Assembly: GCF_901000735.1 (NCBI RefSeq)
Contig: NC_081542.1
Location: forward strand, 27,915,093-27,979,092
From: Corylus avellana
Taxonomy: Eukaryota > Streptophyta > Magnoliopsida > Fagales > Betulaceae
Reading direction: 5' to 3'
Length of the DNA: 64,000 nt
Shown piece after piece: positions 1 through 10,612 of the stretch. How positions within the stretch are numbered: position 1 is the first letter of the stretch; each line of letters starts with the position of its first letter. The translations under genes and the position numbers were made by a program. Below the pieces are notes generated by a model that was given only the letters and a program-made list of their open reading frames with translations, was not told the DNA's origin and searched no databases.

Positions 1-690
1 ATACGGAATTCCTCATGCCTTTGTTATGGACAATGGCAAACAATTTGATTGTGATTCCTTTCGAGACTGGTGTACCGGTCTTCATGTTCGGCAATACTTC
101 TCATCCCCAGGACATCCTCAAGCCAACAGACAGGTAGAAGCGACAAACAAAAACCATATTCAAAATCTTGAAGAAGAAGCTTGGTCAGCACACAGGAAAA
201 TGGGGAGAGGATCTTCCCGAGGTTTTATGGGCGTACCGCACCACCAAAAGGACTCCAACTGAAGAAACCCCGTATGCTTTAGCCTACGGAACTGAGGCTG
301 TTATCCCGGCTGAAGTCGGGTCGAGAAGTTTTCGAGTGGATACCTTCAACCCCGAATCCAACAGCAAAGGTCTGAAACTACATCTAGATTTGTTGCAAGA
401 AAAACAAGATCAGACTCAGATTACTATGGCAACTTATCAGTAAAGAGTGGCTCGGTATTTTAATCAACGGGTCAAACATCGTAGTTTCAAAGTTGGAGAT
501 TTGGTCTTGAAAAAAGTCACTCTTGCGGCCAAAGACGCGGCTAACGGAAAACTAGCACCAAGCTGGGAAGGACTGTACAAGGTAATCAGATGTGGCAAAG
601 CCGGAGCGTATCATCTCACAAACTCTGAAGGAAAATAACTCCAACGGCCATAGAATGCCGAACATCTTAAGAAATACTTTGTATAGAATT
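1..690 (+). pseudogene. Ty3/gypsy integrase C-terminal remnant
   Basis: The translation carries the end of the integrase core (DNG-QF, then SSPGHPQAN, where G-QVE normally follows) and then WAYRTT, TPY, YGTEAVIPAEVG and GDLVL-KV, ending in a poor copy of NAEHLKKYF. All are standard Ty3/gypsy integrase landmarks. The frame is broken by a shift near base 165-175, by a TAA at 441-443 and by stops at 636-638 and 651-653. The catalytic Asp and Glu region is only partly inside the window. Integrase joins element cDNA to the chromosome; this copy cannot make a working enzyme. Confidence 0.9.
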
Positions 691-865
691 GTAAGTCTCA
701 GAGGTTCATTTTGTTGTATTCTTATTGTTCAAAATATCTATGAATGAGGGATTCTCTGAGGTTATAATCATATAGAAATCTTAAAATGCGGCAGACCGTC
801 CTTTTTATTTTACTCTCGGTCAAAACAAACTTCTTTTTGAGAATAACTTTTTACGAAAGTGTTTA

Positions 866-1225
866 TTTATAGCACTTTCCAACCCTTCGACGAAATATAG
901 CTGGAGAATTTCCCAAGCATCGCTCGGAGAAATTTCACTAAGGCGCTTTCCCGAAGAAGAGTTCTGAAATGTTGTTGAAATAAAGCAATTTCCAAATTCA
1001 CACCTTTTACCCGAAGGTTCCACTTCGGCGACATATAGCCGAAGAAATTTTCCGAGCGTGGCTCGAGGAAATATCACTAAGGCACTTTCCCGAAGAAAAA
1101 GTCATAAGTATAACTGAGCGAAGCATTTTGCCTTTTACTCAAAGGTTCTACTTCGGCGAAATATAGCCGGAGAAATTCCCGAACTTGTTTCGACGAAATT
1201 TCGCTAACATACTTTCCCGAGGATG
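866..1225 (+). repeat. Tandem repeats in the element 3' UTR
   Basis: About three diverged tandem copies of a 100-140 bp unit (near 866-970, 1006-1105 and 1132-1225). Each runs from a CTTCGGCGA-ATATAGCC block through a GAGAAATT block to ACTTTCCCGAAGAA. They lie between the integrase end and the antisense ORF. Variable tandem repeats in this position are known for Tat-type elements and can seed satellite DNA. Confidence 0.75.
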
Positions 1226-1689
1226 AAGTTCATAATCATGGCATTTTCCTACTTTTTAACCTTTTACCCCAATAATAAATGTTCGACAAGACCTGGTCAA
1301 ACCAAGTATTCTACCGAGGGTGTATGTCCATCCGCAATATTTGAACATCCGTCCACACTCGGTAGTCCATGTAAATGGGCTATCACAAATTCATGTAAAA
1401 CTCGGTAAGGCATGCACATCATCCACAAATTCCAAAAGTCAAGAATTGAGCAACACACTCGTTAATAAAATTTTACCCTCCATCAAGATTCCCATCATTA
1501 TAAATTCAAAATTCATAAACAATGGGAATCGAAGGGGTATACATATATGAGGCATAAAGTTATGAAGCACAAACACAACAGAATTAATCTCTGTCAAAAA
1601 AAAAAAAATCTCTATTTCATTATCAGAATAAAGCAATTAGGTACAAAAGGGGGTTATGTCATTTCAAAAAAAAAAAAAAAAAGGAAGAA

Positions 1690-2652
1690 TCAAACAGCAC
1701 CATCTGATGCATGGTCCCATTTCTCGTCAGATACAACCACTGATTTCTCCGAGTCATCAGGTCCTTCAGCATGCTCTGCTGCAGTAGAAGATTCCACAGA
1801 CCGATACCGAGAAAAAGGGTTGAAGTCGAAGATTCTGATGCCTTTACAATCAGGCATCTGCTCTTGACCAACCACAGCAATCTTCGAGATGGCCTCTTTA
1901 GTAGGGGAAATATCTTCCGGCTTAATTGTATCCAGATCGACACCTTCAGGAGGACTTTTTAACCAACTCCGAAAGGTCTCAAAACCGGAGATGAAGCCTA
2001 TACCCCAGCCATAGTCTCGGCCCCAAGAAGCAAAAGAAAGCTGCTTATAGAAATTCCGAGCTTTATCCTTATATCTAGTCACTTGTTCTTTAGCTCGCAA
2101 GAATTTTCTCTTAAAACTTTCAGTCCTTTTTACAGCAGCTTTAAGTTTCTTCTTTGTTGACTTTTGTTTTTTCCCAAAAACCAGAAGTTGCTCTTCAGCT
2201 ACTTTCAATTTCCCTTCGGCAACCTCGGCTCTAGTACACTGAGTAGCTGAGTATTTCTGAGTTTCTTCAAGTTCTTCGGAAATTGAATTAATACGAGACT
2301 CTGAAGCTCGGCATTGTTGTTCAGCATCAGCAAAACTCTCCTTTAGCCGATCAGCTCCATCCTTAAGAGTCGAAAAGTCAGCCAGCAAACTCGCATATTT
2401 TGCCTTCTTAGCAGCTAGCTCGGATTCCAATTTCTGAGACCGGGAAACAACTTGAGCACTTTGAGCCTCCAAACTGGCAACCTGCTCACCCGAGAGAAGG
2501 AGTTCACTCTGTTGCTGGGATGACAGCTCCTTCAGTCGTCTTATCTCAACCTCAGCATCTTCAAGCCTTTTCTTAGTATCCTCAGTTTCCCGAGCCAAGT
2601 CCTCTGTAGACCTTCTGAAATGGAGATAATAGTTCAAACTGTGCATTGATCC
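1690..2652 (-). CDS. Antisense ORF of Ty3 element, coiled-coil exon
   Basis: An open reading frame of about 318 codons antisense to the retrotransposon. The first 190 residues are rich in E, K, Q, L and A with heptad-like spacing, suggesting a long coiled coil. A more conserved globular end follows with a G-ETFRSWLK-PPEGVDLD-like stretch. An acceptor (TTTTCTAG before GGATCAATG) precedes it, pairing with a donor at 2723, so it is probably the last exon of a spliced antisense gene that starts at 5226. Function is unknown. It belongs to the extra antisense ORFs reported in Tat-lineage elements and is probably not a host gene. Confidence 0.6.
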   Translation of the reverse strand, partial: GSMHSLNYYLHFRRSTEDLARETEDTKKRLEDAEVEIRRLKELSSQQQSELLLSGEQVASLEAQSAQVVSRSQKLESELAAKKAKYASLLADFSTLKDGADRLKESFADAEQQCRASESRINSISEELEETQKYSATQCTRAEVAEGKLKVAEEQLLVFGKKQKSTKKKLKAAVKRTESFKRKFLRAKEQVTRYKDKARNFYKQLSFASWGRDYGWGIGFISGFETFRSWLKSPPEGVDLDTIKPEDISPTKEAISKIAVVGQEQMPDCKGIRIFDFNPFSRYRSVESSTAAEHAEGPDDSEKSVVVSDEKWDHASDGAV

Positions 2653-2723
2653 CTAGAAAAGAAAAAGTGTTAGAACCACCAAAATTATCTTTAAAAAGAA
2701 TAGAAAGACAAAAAGCAATTTAC

Positions 2724-4165
2724 CTCCAACCGGTGGTACAACATGTGTTCCATCACTTCTTTTGGAAGCTGGGCTCTGACCTCTGGCGAACTATTGGCTG
2801 CAATCAGGATTACCAAAGCAGTAAAAGGATTTCCGAGCCAGTGGTCACCTAGCCGAGTAAGGGGCTCCCCAAATGACCAAGTAACTGGCTCAGGTGTGCG
2901 ATCTACCGGGGGGGTCTGTTGATTTTGAAGTCTCGGTGGGATTCTGTACTGGTTCACTCAGAGGAATATCTCTAGGCAACTGAGCTGAGCCTCCAAGGTT
3001 GGCTGAACTTCCTTTCACCCTCATCCACAATTGTAACAGGCTCGATACCAGCTCGCACGGGAGCTGCATGGGCGCTGACCACCTCTTCAATTGTTTCAGG
3101 CTGGGAAACCATAGGCTCAGGAATCTTTGGCATATCATCAGCAGGCTCGGTGACCGAGGGTTCAGGGGTAACTGGTTCTTCAACCTCAGATCCACTGCCT
3201 GTAACTTCAACGACTATAGGCTCGGTCCTGACAACCTCAGGGCGCGGGGACGAACTTTCTGCTTCAGTTTGCCTTGGGAATACCACCGCCAGTGGCTCTA
3301 CAATCGGCATTCGTGAGGCAAGATAAGTAAGGATCTCACCAACATCCACCGGTTCCTCTTCCTCGGGATCAGGAGAATTCAGTTGCACAGCCTCAGTAGG
3401 AGTAGAGGAAAGAGGAAGGACTGAGAGTGGCGTGACTTCCAAAAGTTCAGAAGCAGCGACTTCAGCTTTGACAGGTGTGTGAGAAGTAAATCGGGGAGTA
3501 CGTTTTGCCAGGAGAGCATCCTGAGCTGACTTATCTTGTTTGGTCAGGAACTCCCTGACCCCACCAAGAACCTCCGTGTATGCTCTAACGTGAGGAGCAG
3601 GTGTCTCCGTCCCAGGGGCAAACCTCTTCTCAGGAGCTCCCAAATCACTTACAACTCCGCTCCTTTCTTCTTCAGGTAAAACATTTGGGTGTGTTGCTAC
3701 CTCTTCCGACTCAAGGTCGGTAACTGGCCCCGCTGCCTTTGAACTACTCTCGGTCTTCTTTTTCTTTTTCTTACTCTTCTTTAGAGAAGGAATGCTGGGA
3801 TCCTCAGGCTCATCAGCAACTACTAGAGAAACCCTTGCAGCAATTGGAGCCAAAAGGTTTCTTTGAAAAAGCCACCTCAGCTTTCCTCTTTTCGTTAGCT
3901 TTAGAAGGTTCCTCAGCTCTGATAGTTCTCCTTCTTGGAAGCTCGGCAAGCTCGGCAGTTGCTCTCCTTGGCAGCACAGCTGGTGGTATCCTCGGTGGAG
4001 CAGCTTCCACTATTCTCGTGGGTGCAGGAGTCCACAGGTACAAAGCTTTGTTCTCCTTGGTCATAACAGCATCATAATCCATCTCTAATGGATTAAGCTG
4101 GGCATACTGTAACACGTCCCTCACGCGTTGCGCTTCACTATCAATCAAAGTCGGTTCTTGTTGAC
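2724..4165 (-). pseudogene. Antisense ORF of Ty3 element, middle part, frameshifted
   Basis: The same antisense gene continues here in three frames. A start with QQEPTLIDSEAQRV follows an intron acceptor at 4166-4171. A shift near 3840 leads into a long acidic, Pro/Glu/Val-rich low-complexity stretch with a Lys-rich patch. A further shift near 3000 leads to a short conserved part ending in MEHMLYHRLE at the donor (GTAAAT, 2718-2723). The pieces join logically, so this is one damaged protein region rather than several genes. No known domain was recognised. Confidence 0.55.
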
Positions 4166-4241
4166 CTGAAAGCATGTGTAAAGATTAGCTTTACTGCAAA
4201 AAGGAAAAATAATAAAAAGCAAAGCTAAGCTCGGTTAATAC

Positions 4242-5226
4242 CTCGGTTTGATGGGGCGATGGTTTCCCGAGGGACACTCCGATCCCTGATAACTTCCGAA
4301 GCTGCAAATTCCCAATCACCTCGGATGAAGAAAAATTCGTCTTTCCATCCTTTGTTGCTTAGGTAAGTGGGCCTAAAAGTGAGGAGCTTCAACTTCTTTC
4401 GAATTTGGAAGGTGAACAGGTACTCAGTTTTGGGACATTTGGTTAGTCGGTAAATTTTCAGAAACTCTACCACTGTGAGGGGGTGATCTACCCCGAGAAT
4501 CCTCAGCCAAACAATCATGCACGCAAAAAAAACTCTCCAGCCGTTTGGTGACAGTTGGTGAGGAGCTATCCGAATATAACTCAGCAATTCCCGAACTATC
4601 CTTGAGAAAGGCAGCCTCAGACCTATCCGGAACATATCCAAATAAACACAGGCCTCGTTACTATTGGTATCCACCACAGCCCCGACATTATCATCATCAA
4701 AACGTATTTGAATCGAATCAGGGAGGTGGCAAATTTCATGAATCTCATGCTCATCCTCCCCTAACAATTTGGACTCCCATGTGATTGGGTGTAGGGCACC
4801 CAAGACATGAGGGACATCATCAACTCTGCGACTCATTAGGTACTGGTATTCTGGGACTAGTTGGCAAGGAATTGAAGGTAAACCCTGCTGAATTAGAAGG
4901 TGGGTAACACTCAGACGAAGGTGGCCGACCGAAGGTTCGATCAGGGGAAGAAGAAAATCCAAGTAATGAAGTATCGGACAATTGGGGTGAACAAAAGGCT
5001 CGGCTGAAGGGACAGACTCAACCGAGGTTCTGAAGTATACAACCCTTAAGAAGTAATACTCGGCAGAAAGGTTTGAGTAAAAAAGGGCCAGTTTTGAAAG
5101 AAAAGGAGAGATCGACAAAAACTCAGAAGGTGCAACAATGGTTTCAAATAGAAAAACAGTGAAGAACAAACAAAAAGGGAGAAGAGCTTTTAAAGGTTTT
5201 CGGAAGGGAAAACCGAAGCGGTGCAA
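4242..5226 (-). CDS. Antisense ORF of Ty3 element, N-terminal exon
   Basis: First exon of the antisense gene, about 330 codons. The N-terminus is hydrophobic and of low information. From about residue 160 it holds a conserved domain (R-RFDDD-VGAVVD, LPFSRIVRELL, IAPHQLSPNGWR, W-EF) that is shared residue by residue with the antisense ORF at 10602-11702. Such domains are common in plant genomes as retrotransposon-associated proteins of unknown role. A donor (GTATTA, 4236-4241) and an acceptor define a 76-nt intron at 4166-4241. Whether it is transcribed cannot be seen. Confidence 0.6.
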
Positions 5227-5546
5227 TTAAGACCCTAGGGACTAGGGTTCAGCAAGAGGCACGTTTTTCTTTCTTATTCTCCATGCAGGAATCGACATGT
5301 GGCCACCTTAAATTTTAAACCACAGGAAAACCGACGCGTGGCTCTCAAAAGGCGGAGGTAAATCGTTTAAAGCACCCCAACCATTATCTTTTGAAAATTC
5401 AAAATTCAAAAAAATTTAAAATTTAAGAGCCAAATTGTTTATTTTTAAAATAAAAAATAAAAAAACACCGAACTTATGAACTACTGACCCATTCTCTGAA
5501 ATGCAAAATTTCTATAGTCTGTCAGACTAAGAAATTAGGGGGTAAC

Positions 5547-6116
5547 TGTTGGATCATGGATCAGCTGTACTGGGCCTGGCAAGACAACCCACCGGCCCAT
5601 CATTTGGGCTTGGTTGCTTTTACTGTTCATCAAACTCATGTTTGGTAAACTTAGGTTCATCTGAATTTATGTTCTCAACGCTCGGTTCTTAGGCTCGGTT
5701 AGCCAAGTCCTGGGAGCACTACCGAGGGTTACTCTCGGTAATATTAGATATATTTGCTTAATATTTTATTTCTAATCCTTCAAAAATGTTGTTCAACACG
5801 TGGACTCTCGGTAAAAGTCTACAGTGTCAGGTCCACAGGTACAACCCAATACCTATAAAAGGGGGGTCCCCTCTCATTGTTCTGGTAACTTTTTTCTCCC
5901 TTTCCTTAACTAAATATCCATGATTATTTTTATCTTCAAAGTTATGTTTTCCCTTAAACACTGTGACTAACTTAGGCATCGGAGCTATCCCCCGCCGGAC
6001 AACGCCGGTAGCTTTGATTCATTTTCTTTGATATTTTTTCAACTAGATAAATCCCAGCCGATATAAAGATATTCACATGATCTATCCACGTCATCATTCG
6101 AAAAACTGCTTAAACA
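5547..6116 (+). repeat. 3' LTR of first Ty3/gypsy element
   Basis: Starts TGTTGGATCATGG right after the polypurine tract and ends near ACTGCTTAAACA. A TATA-like box (CCTATAAAAG) is at 5852-5861. It is the diverged relative of the LTR at 12250-13047, sharing the start, the GGCATCGGAG block and the CGTCATCA-end block. Confidence 0.85.
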
Positions 6117-6476
6117 ATTTGAATCTATAATCATATGATCTAACAAAACCTGAACTTATTTTCAGTCATATAAGTATACACAAATATGATATGGAATCTA
6201 CACATCTAAGATAAATATTGTTCTGAATACATATTATGTTTGATATCCATTTCTAGAGTTCTCCACAAGCATATGCTATGTCCAGGAACAAAAAGAATAA
6301 AATAATAATAATAATAATAATAAAAAAAAACTAGTGTTTTGAAGCCCTTTAGAGTTATTTAATGTACTATGACTCAACACCTGAAGAAAAAACCAAAAAA
6401 AAGAAAAAAAAAAGAAAAAAAAAAAAAGAGAAATGCCATCCAATGGTCTTTGTAATCAATCATTCTGGGCCGAATT
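6117..6476. other. AT-rich spacer with AAT microsatellite
   Basis: No gene seen. It contains an (AAT)n run near 6301-6324 and adenine-rich tracts near 6385-6430. Confidence 0.7.
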
Positions 6477-6782
6477 TGTGACGTCTCACATTGCCTGGGT
6501 ATGGAAAAGATGATGTGTTTATATGGAATTTACTCTCTCTAAATGGTATGAGGCCTTTTGGGGTAATCCCAATAATAAAACCGTGTGGGCTTGGCCCAAA
6601 ACGGACAATATCATACTATATGTAACACCCATGATCCAAGTGGTATGATATTGTCCGCTTTGGGCCAAGCCAGCATGGTTTTATTATTGGGATTACCCCA
6701 AAAGGCCTCATACCATTTAGAGAGAGTAAATTCCATATAAACATATCATCTTTTCCATACCCAGGCAATGTGGGACGTCACA
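6477..6782. repeat. Head-to-head inverted TRIM LTRs
   Basis: Two copies of a roughly 140-160 bp LTR-like unit in opposite orientation, with only about 20 bp between them (arms about 6478-6617 and 6641-6782). The unit reads TGTGACGTC-CACATTGCC to TGTTACA, so it has TG/CA ends. The same unit recurs at 7188-7350. Confidence 0.8.
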
Positions 6783-7350
6783 ATCACCCCCTCTTAGGAC
6801 CCAACGTCCTTGTTGGCGACCCTCATGGGCTTTTGCACGCTCCCCTCATCTCAGGCTGGGCTATAGCTCTGATACCACTTGTAACGACCCAGGAAAAAAC
6901 ACTAGCCATATCTGCGCTATCACCCCAAAAGGACTAATCAATTTGGAGCTTTCCTAGAATTCATTATAAAGTCCAGTTTCACCTAGTAACTAGGTGATGT
7001 GAGACTTAGCACACATGACTATCTCTATAAACCACCCACTCTATGTGGGCTTCTTCTCATCTTCTCAATATGGGACCGGAGTGTTACAAACTCCCCCTCT
7101 TAAACTCCTGAAGTCCTCGGCAGGTCCACGTCATGCAGTGCTCCAATACCACATGACCTGGCGTTATTAGGTGGCTCTGATACCATATGTAACATCCCTA
7201 CTCCAAGTGGTCTGATATTGTCTGCTTTGGGCCAAGCCCGCACGGTTTTATTATTGGGATTTCCCCCAAAAAACCTCATACCATTTAAAGAGAGTATATT
7301 CCATATAAACACATAATATTTTCCATACCCAGGCAATGTGGGACGTCACA
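6621..7350 (-). mobile_element. Mosaic TRIM retrotransposon array
   Basis: Read on the minus strand, the order is LTR type a (7350-7188), a primer-binding site TGGTATCAGAGC (7185-7174), a short internal part with polypurine tract, LTR type b (7088-6880), a second TGGTATCAGAGC (6877-6866), another short internal part with AAGAGGGGG, and a second LTR type a (6782-6621). The PBS matches initiator tRNA-Met. There is no coding capacity, as expected for terminal-repeat retrotransposons in miniature. Two unrelated LTR types alternate, so the array looks recombinant or nested. Confidence 0.75.
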
Positions 7351-7354
7351 AAAT

Positions 7355-7405
7355 TACTTATTAAGGCGTGGTACCCAGCCGATTAAGTTACTTCTTGGGG
7401 ACCTT
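7355..7405. repeat. Truncated SINE-like tail
   Basis: A short stretch with AGGCGTGGTACC and CCGATTAAGTTAC matches the fuller SINE-like element at 36935-37050. Confidence 0.4.
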
Positions 7406-7410
7406 ACAAG

Positions 7411-7750
7411 GACAATCTATTGAATCAATTACATTAGGAAGCCCAAACGAATGATATTGTTTAGCCTTTTTATTACCTTCAAAAATGATTGTGGTAAAAC
7501 ATAATGAAGGAATATGGCCACTGTGCGCAAATTAAGTAATCATGTAGTGTATGGCCTCGTATGGCTAAATGCATTGATAAATGTTATACATTTTGCTCTC
7601 ATTCAAGTCCTAATTTATTGGGTTGATGTGGTAGTGTTTATCGGTGCTTAAATTTTATTTTTTAAACAAGGGTTAATCCGAGAGCTTATATACACTGCTA
7701 CATCAGCCCAATAAAATAGGGACAAGATACGAGTATGCTATACAGTATTA
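7411..7750. repeat. Dispersed repeat, inverted copy at 43.4 kb
   Basis: About 340 bp that matches 43381-43707 in reverse orientation with moderate divergence. Within it, TTATTGGGTTGATGTGG and its imperfect complement (near 7616 and 7700) form MITE-like inverted ends, so a MITE may be nested inside. No coding potential seen. Confidence 0.7.
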
Positions 7751-8009
7751 CTTAAATGTAGATAAGACACTAACATTATTTTTTATTGCATATATAACTT
7801 GTGTGAAACACTCTTCTCCACTTTTATGAAATCATTAACAGTTTATTTAGCATACTTAAAAATAAAAACAATTTATTTAGTAGATATTTTAAAATTTATT
7901 AAAATTAGAAAATATAATATTTGCTATTTAATTTTAATTAAAAAGCTCCCCCTTCCAATTTCCCTCCACTCAGAGGAAGTAGCCTGAAAATTTACAATTT
8001 CCAATTTAT

Positions 8010-8095
8010 CCAAAATAAAAATTGTGATCAAACTAAGGTATACGTATTAATTATGGCATGTCATTAGGAAGTAGCCTAACCATTTCTTTTTTTAA
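8010..8095 (+). repeat. Upstream piece of receptor-kinase promoter module
   Basis: Matches 26025-26095 upstream of the second receptor kinase (AAATTGTGAT, then TAATTATGG, then TCATTAGGAAGTAGCC). It is separated from its likely continuation at 10375 by inserted DNA. Confidence 0.6.
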
Positions 8096-8229
8096 GAATA
8101 ATTTCTATGTAGATGATGCATAAAACTCCACTTTTATGCTCACCATTCATAACCTAACACATCAGCATGAAACACAATAATGAAAAAAAATACAACCACA
8201 CGAAAATAATTTCAAATATAAGATAAAAA

Positions 8230-9140
8230 AAATTAAAAAAAAAAATTTTTTTAGGAAAAAAAAAAAAAAACCAAAAGTGAAGGGGGCTGGCTGACCATAC
8301 TCCCCCCACTTGGGGTGGCAAGCGGCCACCCATGGCCTGGATGGGGTGGCGGCGCTAGGCCATGGGTAAGATTTCCCTGTAATTTCTTTTCCTCTATTTT
8401 ACAAGATTATTCTCTGTAATTTTCTTTTGTTGTTCTTTTGAAGTTTGAGGCAGCTTCTGTTTGCCCCCAGAAAATTTCCGTTGAAATCTAGAATTTTTTT
8501 TGGTGTTTTCCGTTGTTTCTGGCGATTTTGAGCCTCCAGCAGCCTTTTTCATCTCTAGAAGCATACCTCGGCTAAGCCACCGGCATCGCCATTTCTGGCA
8601 GCGACTGCTCCGTTGATGTCAATACCACTAGCGTCCTTTCCCTGTGCCAGTGTCCTTTCCTCCCGTGATCCATGGCTACCCTGTTGCTGCACAATATGCA
8701 TAGAGAATTGGAAAAAGAAAAGAATTCAAGAAAAGAGGAAGAAAAAGTGGTATGAGCTGTTTGTTGCACATGCCGAGTTTAGCCGAAAGGTGAGAAAAGA
8801 AAAATTAAAAAAAAAAAAATGGGGGAGAAAGAAGGGGACAGTTGCGTAGGAGAAGGAAGAAAGAAGAAAAAAAAAATGAAGAAGAAACCAGGGATTGCTC
8901 GTTAGTCACCCGATGGCCTGGATGGGGTGGCTGGCGGCCTGGGTGCTGCCACTGAGGCCTGGGTGGGTTGACGGCACGCCACCCAGGCCTAGGAGTGGCC
9001 TGCGTGGTCACCCCCATGGTTTTGGGTGGCGCGTTGGCCACCCATGGCCTCGATGGGGTGGTTGCCAGCCAGCCTAAGTATTTATTTATTATTTTTTTAA
9101 AAAAATAATTTGTTTTTCAAAATTTTTTCTTTTATATTTT
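8230..9140. other. Low-complexity and GC-rich repeat DNA
   Basis: Poly(A)-rich DNA is followed by Gly/Trp/Pro-coding GC-rich repeats of a GGCCTGGATGGGGTGG theme near 8325-8365 and 8910-9075. The short ORFs here have no conserved content and look like products of base composition. Confidence 0.6.
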
Positions 9141-9146
9141 GTAGGA

Positions 9147-10286
9147 TTGGGGTTCGTTTGGCAAAAGTCATGGCCTAGACACTGTTCAGTGTCTGGGCCA
9201 TTGACCGGTTTTCAGACTCAACATTTGGCATTTTTTTTTTTTCCAATTTTGCCCCTTTATCTGTAGCTCCTTGAGGACGATATTGTCTTCGGTCTCGCCC
9301 AGCACCTTGACGGATAAGAGGAAGCCCTTGAGGCCGAGGGCGCAGAAGTGGCGGGAGTCGAAGGGGTCACGGCGGAGGCAGGAGAGGAACTCGGGCGCGG
9401 CATCGTATTGGAAGACGCAGCGGGTGGAGGAGGCAGTGTAGAGGGAGAGAGTGGAGGGACCATTGATGGCTGCGAGGAGACAGGAGTCGGGCTGGGCCTG
9501 GACCCAGCAGAGGTCCTGGATGCCGGGTTTCGATGCAGAGTCGGTCTCGACCAAAGAAGCGGGGATCGGGCGCGGAAATCAAGGATGCAGATGCGTCCCT
9601 GGTGGTTGGCGGCGGCGAGGAGGAGATGGGACGATGAGGGCTCCATGGAGAGGAGGTCGCGGCGGAGGGGGAGAGGAGTCTAGCGAACAGAGGTGACGAA
9701 TGGCAAGTGGGAATTGGAGTTGGAGGGGCTGGAAGAGGGGAGGGGGATAGTGGAAATGAGCTGGAGAGAGTGGGAGTCGACGACGGATATGGAGCTGCCG
9801 GCGACGAAGGCCAGGAGGCCCGAGGGGCTCAGGTCCGCCGATCCAAAGTTGTTGCGGCTCGGCGACCCAGGGAGCGTGCAGTCCCACGAGTCTAGGCCTG
9901 CTGCTCCGGCTGCTGCCGGTGCTCCTCTTGGGCTGGACATTGCTGCTTTTTCTGTCGCCGTCCCAATTCCGAGTGTACAGAGATCTCTCTGACGGTTGGG
10001 AGAGGTTTTTATTTTATTTTATTTGGTCTGACTTTTCCCTCAGGGGGAACTTCCGATATGATCACTGGGTTGTGTGTTCAACGGTTGGTTTTTTTACTTT
10101 GGAAAATGCACTCGCTCAGACACAAGAGTGCTCGCTTTTACGAGTCGTGCGTTCCGAGTCGTGCGCAGGGATTTTTTTGGAGAAACAATTGAAGGGTAAT
10201 ACGGTAAATGCACGTCAGGAAAAGGAGCCACAATTTTGACTAAACAGTGTCTAGGCTGCGTGGGGCTTTTGCCAAACACCACCCAA
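9147..10286. mobile_element. Probable Pack-TIR element with captured gene
   Basis: Two inverted ends share a GTTTGGCAAAAG core followed, after a few bases, by GCCTAGACACTGTT. The left copy is near 9147-9195 and the right copy near 10240-10286 on the other strand. They enclose a dead fragment of a WDR11-like gene and no transposase. This is the structure of a non-autonomous TIR element that captured host exon DNA. No clear target duplication was found, so the superfamily is open (PIF/Harbinger-like or hAT-like ends). Confidence 0.65.
9240..9940 (-). pseudogene. WDR11: WDR11-like WD40 gene fragment
   Basis: The minus strand encodes the N-terminus of the plant WD-repeat protein 11 family. It starts with MSSPR, then DSWDCTLPG, SRNNFGSADLSPSGLLAF and the first beta-propeller blade, followed by HLLLAA, GRI-ILDFR-RSPLLW, PGIQDLCWVQA, DPFDSRHFCALGLKGF and VLGETED-IVLKELQIK. 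WDR11 family proteins are large cytoplasmic and trafficking scaffolds of well over 1,000 residues; only about 230 codons are here. A TAG at 9680-9682 replaces the expected Trp after TSVR, and a frameshift lies near 9555. The homology stops after ELQIK, probably at the end of the captured exon. The flanking inverted repeats suggest transposon capture. Confidence 0.85.
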
Positions 10287-10374
10287 GTGTGGCCGTGTCT
10301 TTGTTTTTACGATTAATCTAAATTGATGGGTAGATGTATCAGCTTCTAATTGATGGCACAAAACTAAACTTTTG

Positions 10375-10612
10375 TAGAAAGCCCCAAAACTCTCTCTCTC
10401 TTTTTTGGTTCTAGAATCTCAATTGATTATTGTCTTTATTATTCCAACAAACCTTTGCGCGTTTGGAGACTTTTTTTGTTCCCACGCGGCTTCCTTGAAG
10501 TAGCCTCCCCCCTTCCCCTTAAATCTTAAACGAGTAGTTGTTGAATATGGTCTGAGTCAATAATTCCTCTCTTGTTGTTGCGCGGACATTTCCGTTGACT
10601 ACTAGTCTACTC
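10375..10612 (+). promoter_or_regulatory. Orphan receptor-kinase promoter copy
   Basis: This stretch matches the DNA upstream of both receptor kinases: CCTTTGCGCGTTTGGAGAC, CGGCTTCCTTGAAGTAGCC, then GCGGACATTTCCGTTGACTA and CTAGTCTACTCCTG. In the intact genes the TATA box and signal peptide follow within 100 bp. Here the homology stops and Ty3/gypsy antisense-ORF sequence begins. It is therefore a promoter whose gene body has been lost or replaced. Confidence 0.8.

Larger units (their letters stand above)
1..6116 (+). mobile_element. Ty3/gypsy LTR retrotransposon, 3' part
   Basis: This is the 3' half of a large plant Ty3/gypsy element; its 5' half lies outside the window. In order it shows the C-terminal half of integrase, a 3' UTR with tandem repeats, a long gene-like antisense region, a polypurine tract (GAAATTAGGGGG) and a 3' LTR starting TGTTGG. 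An antisense ORF between pol and the 3' LTR is known for the Tat lineage, and the integrase wording fits that group. The sense coding part is dead (a frameshift and several stops). A second, shorter member of the same group lies at 10613-13047. Confidence 0.88.

Noticed and set aside
4545..4784. Plus-strand ORF of 79 codons
   Set aside because: It is a shadow of the conserved antisense ORF on the other strand.
8613..9077. Several ORFs of 60-80 codons in GC-rich DNA
   Set aside because: Composition is repetitive (Gly/Trp/Pro-rich in every frame), no domain is seen, and no splice or promoter structure is present.
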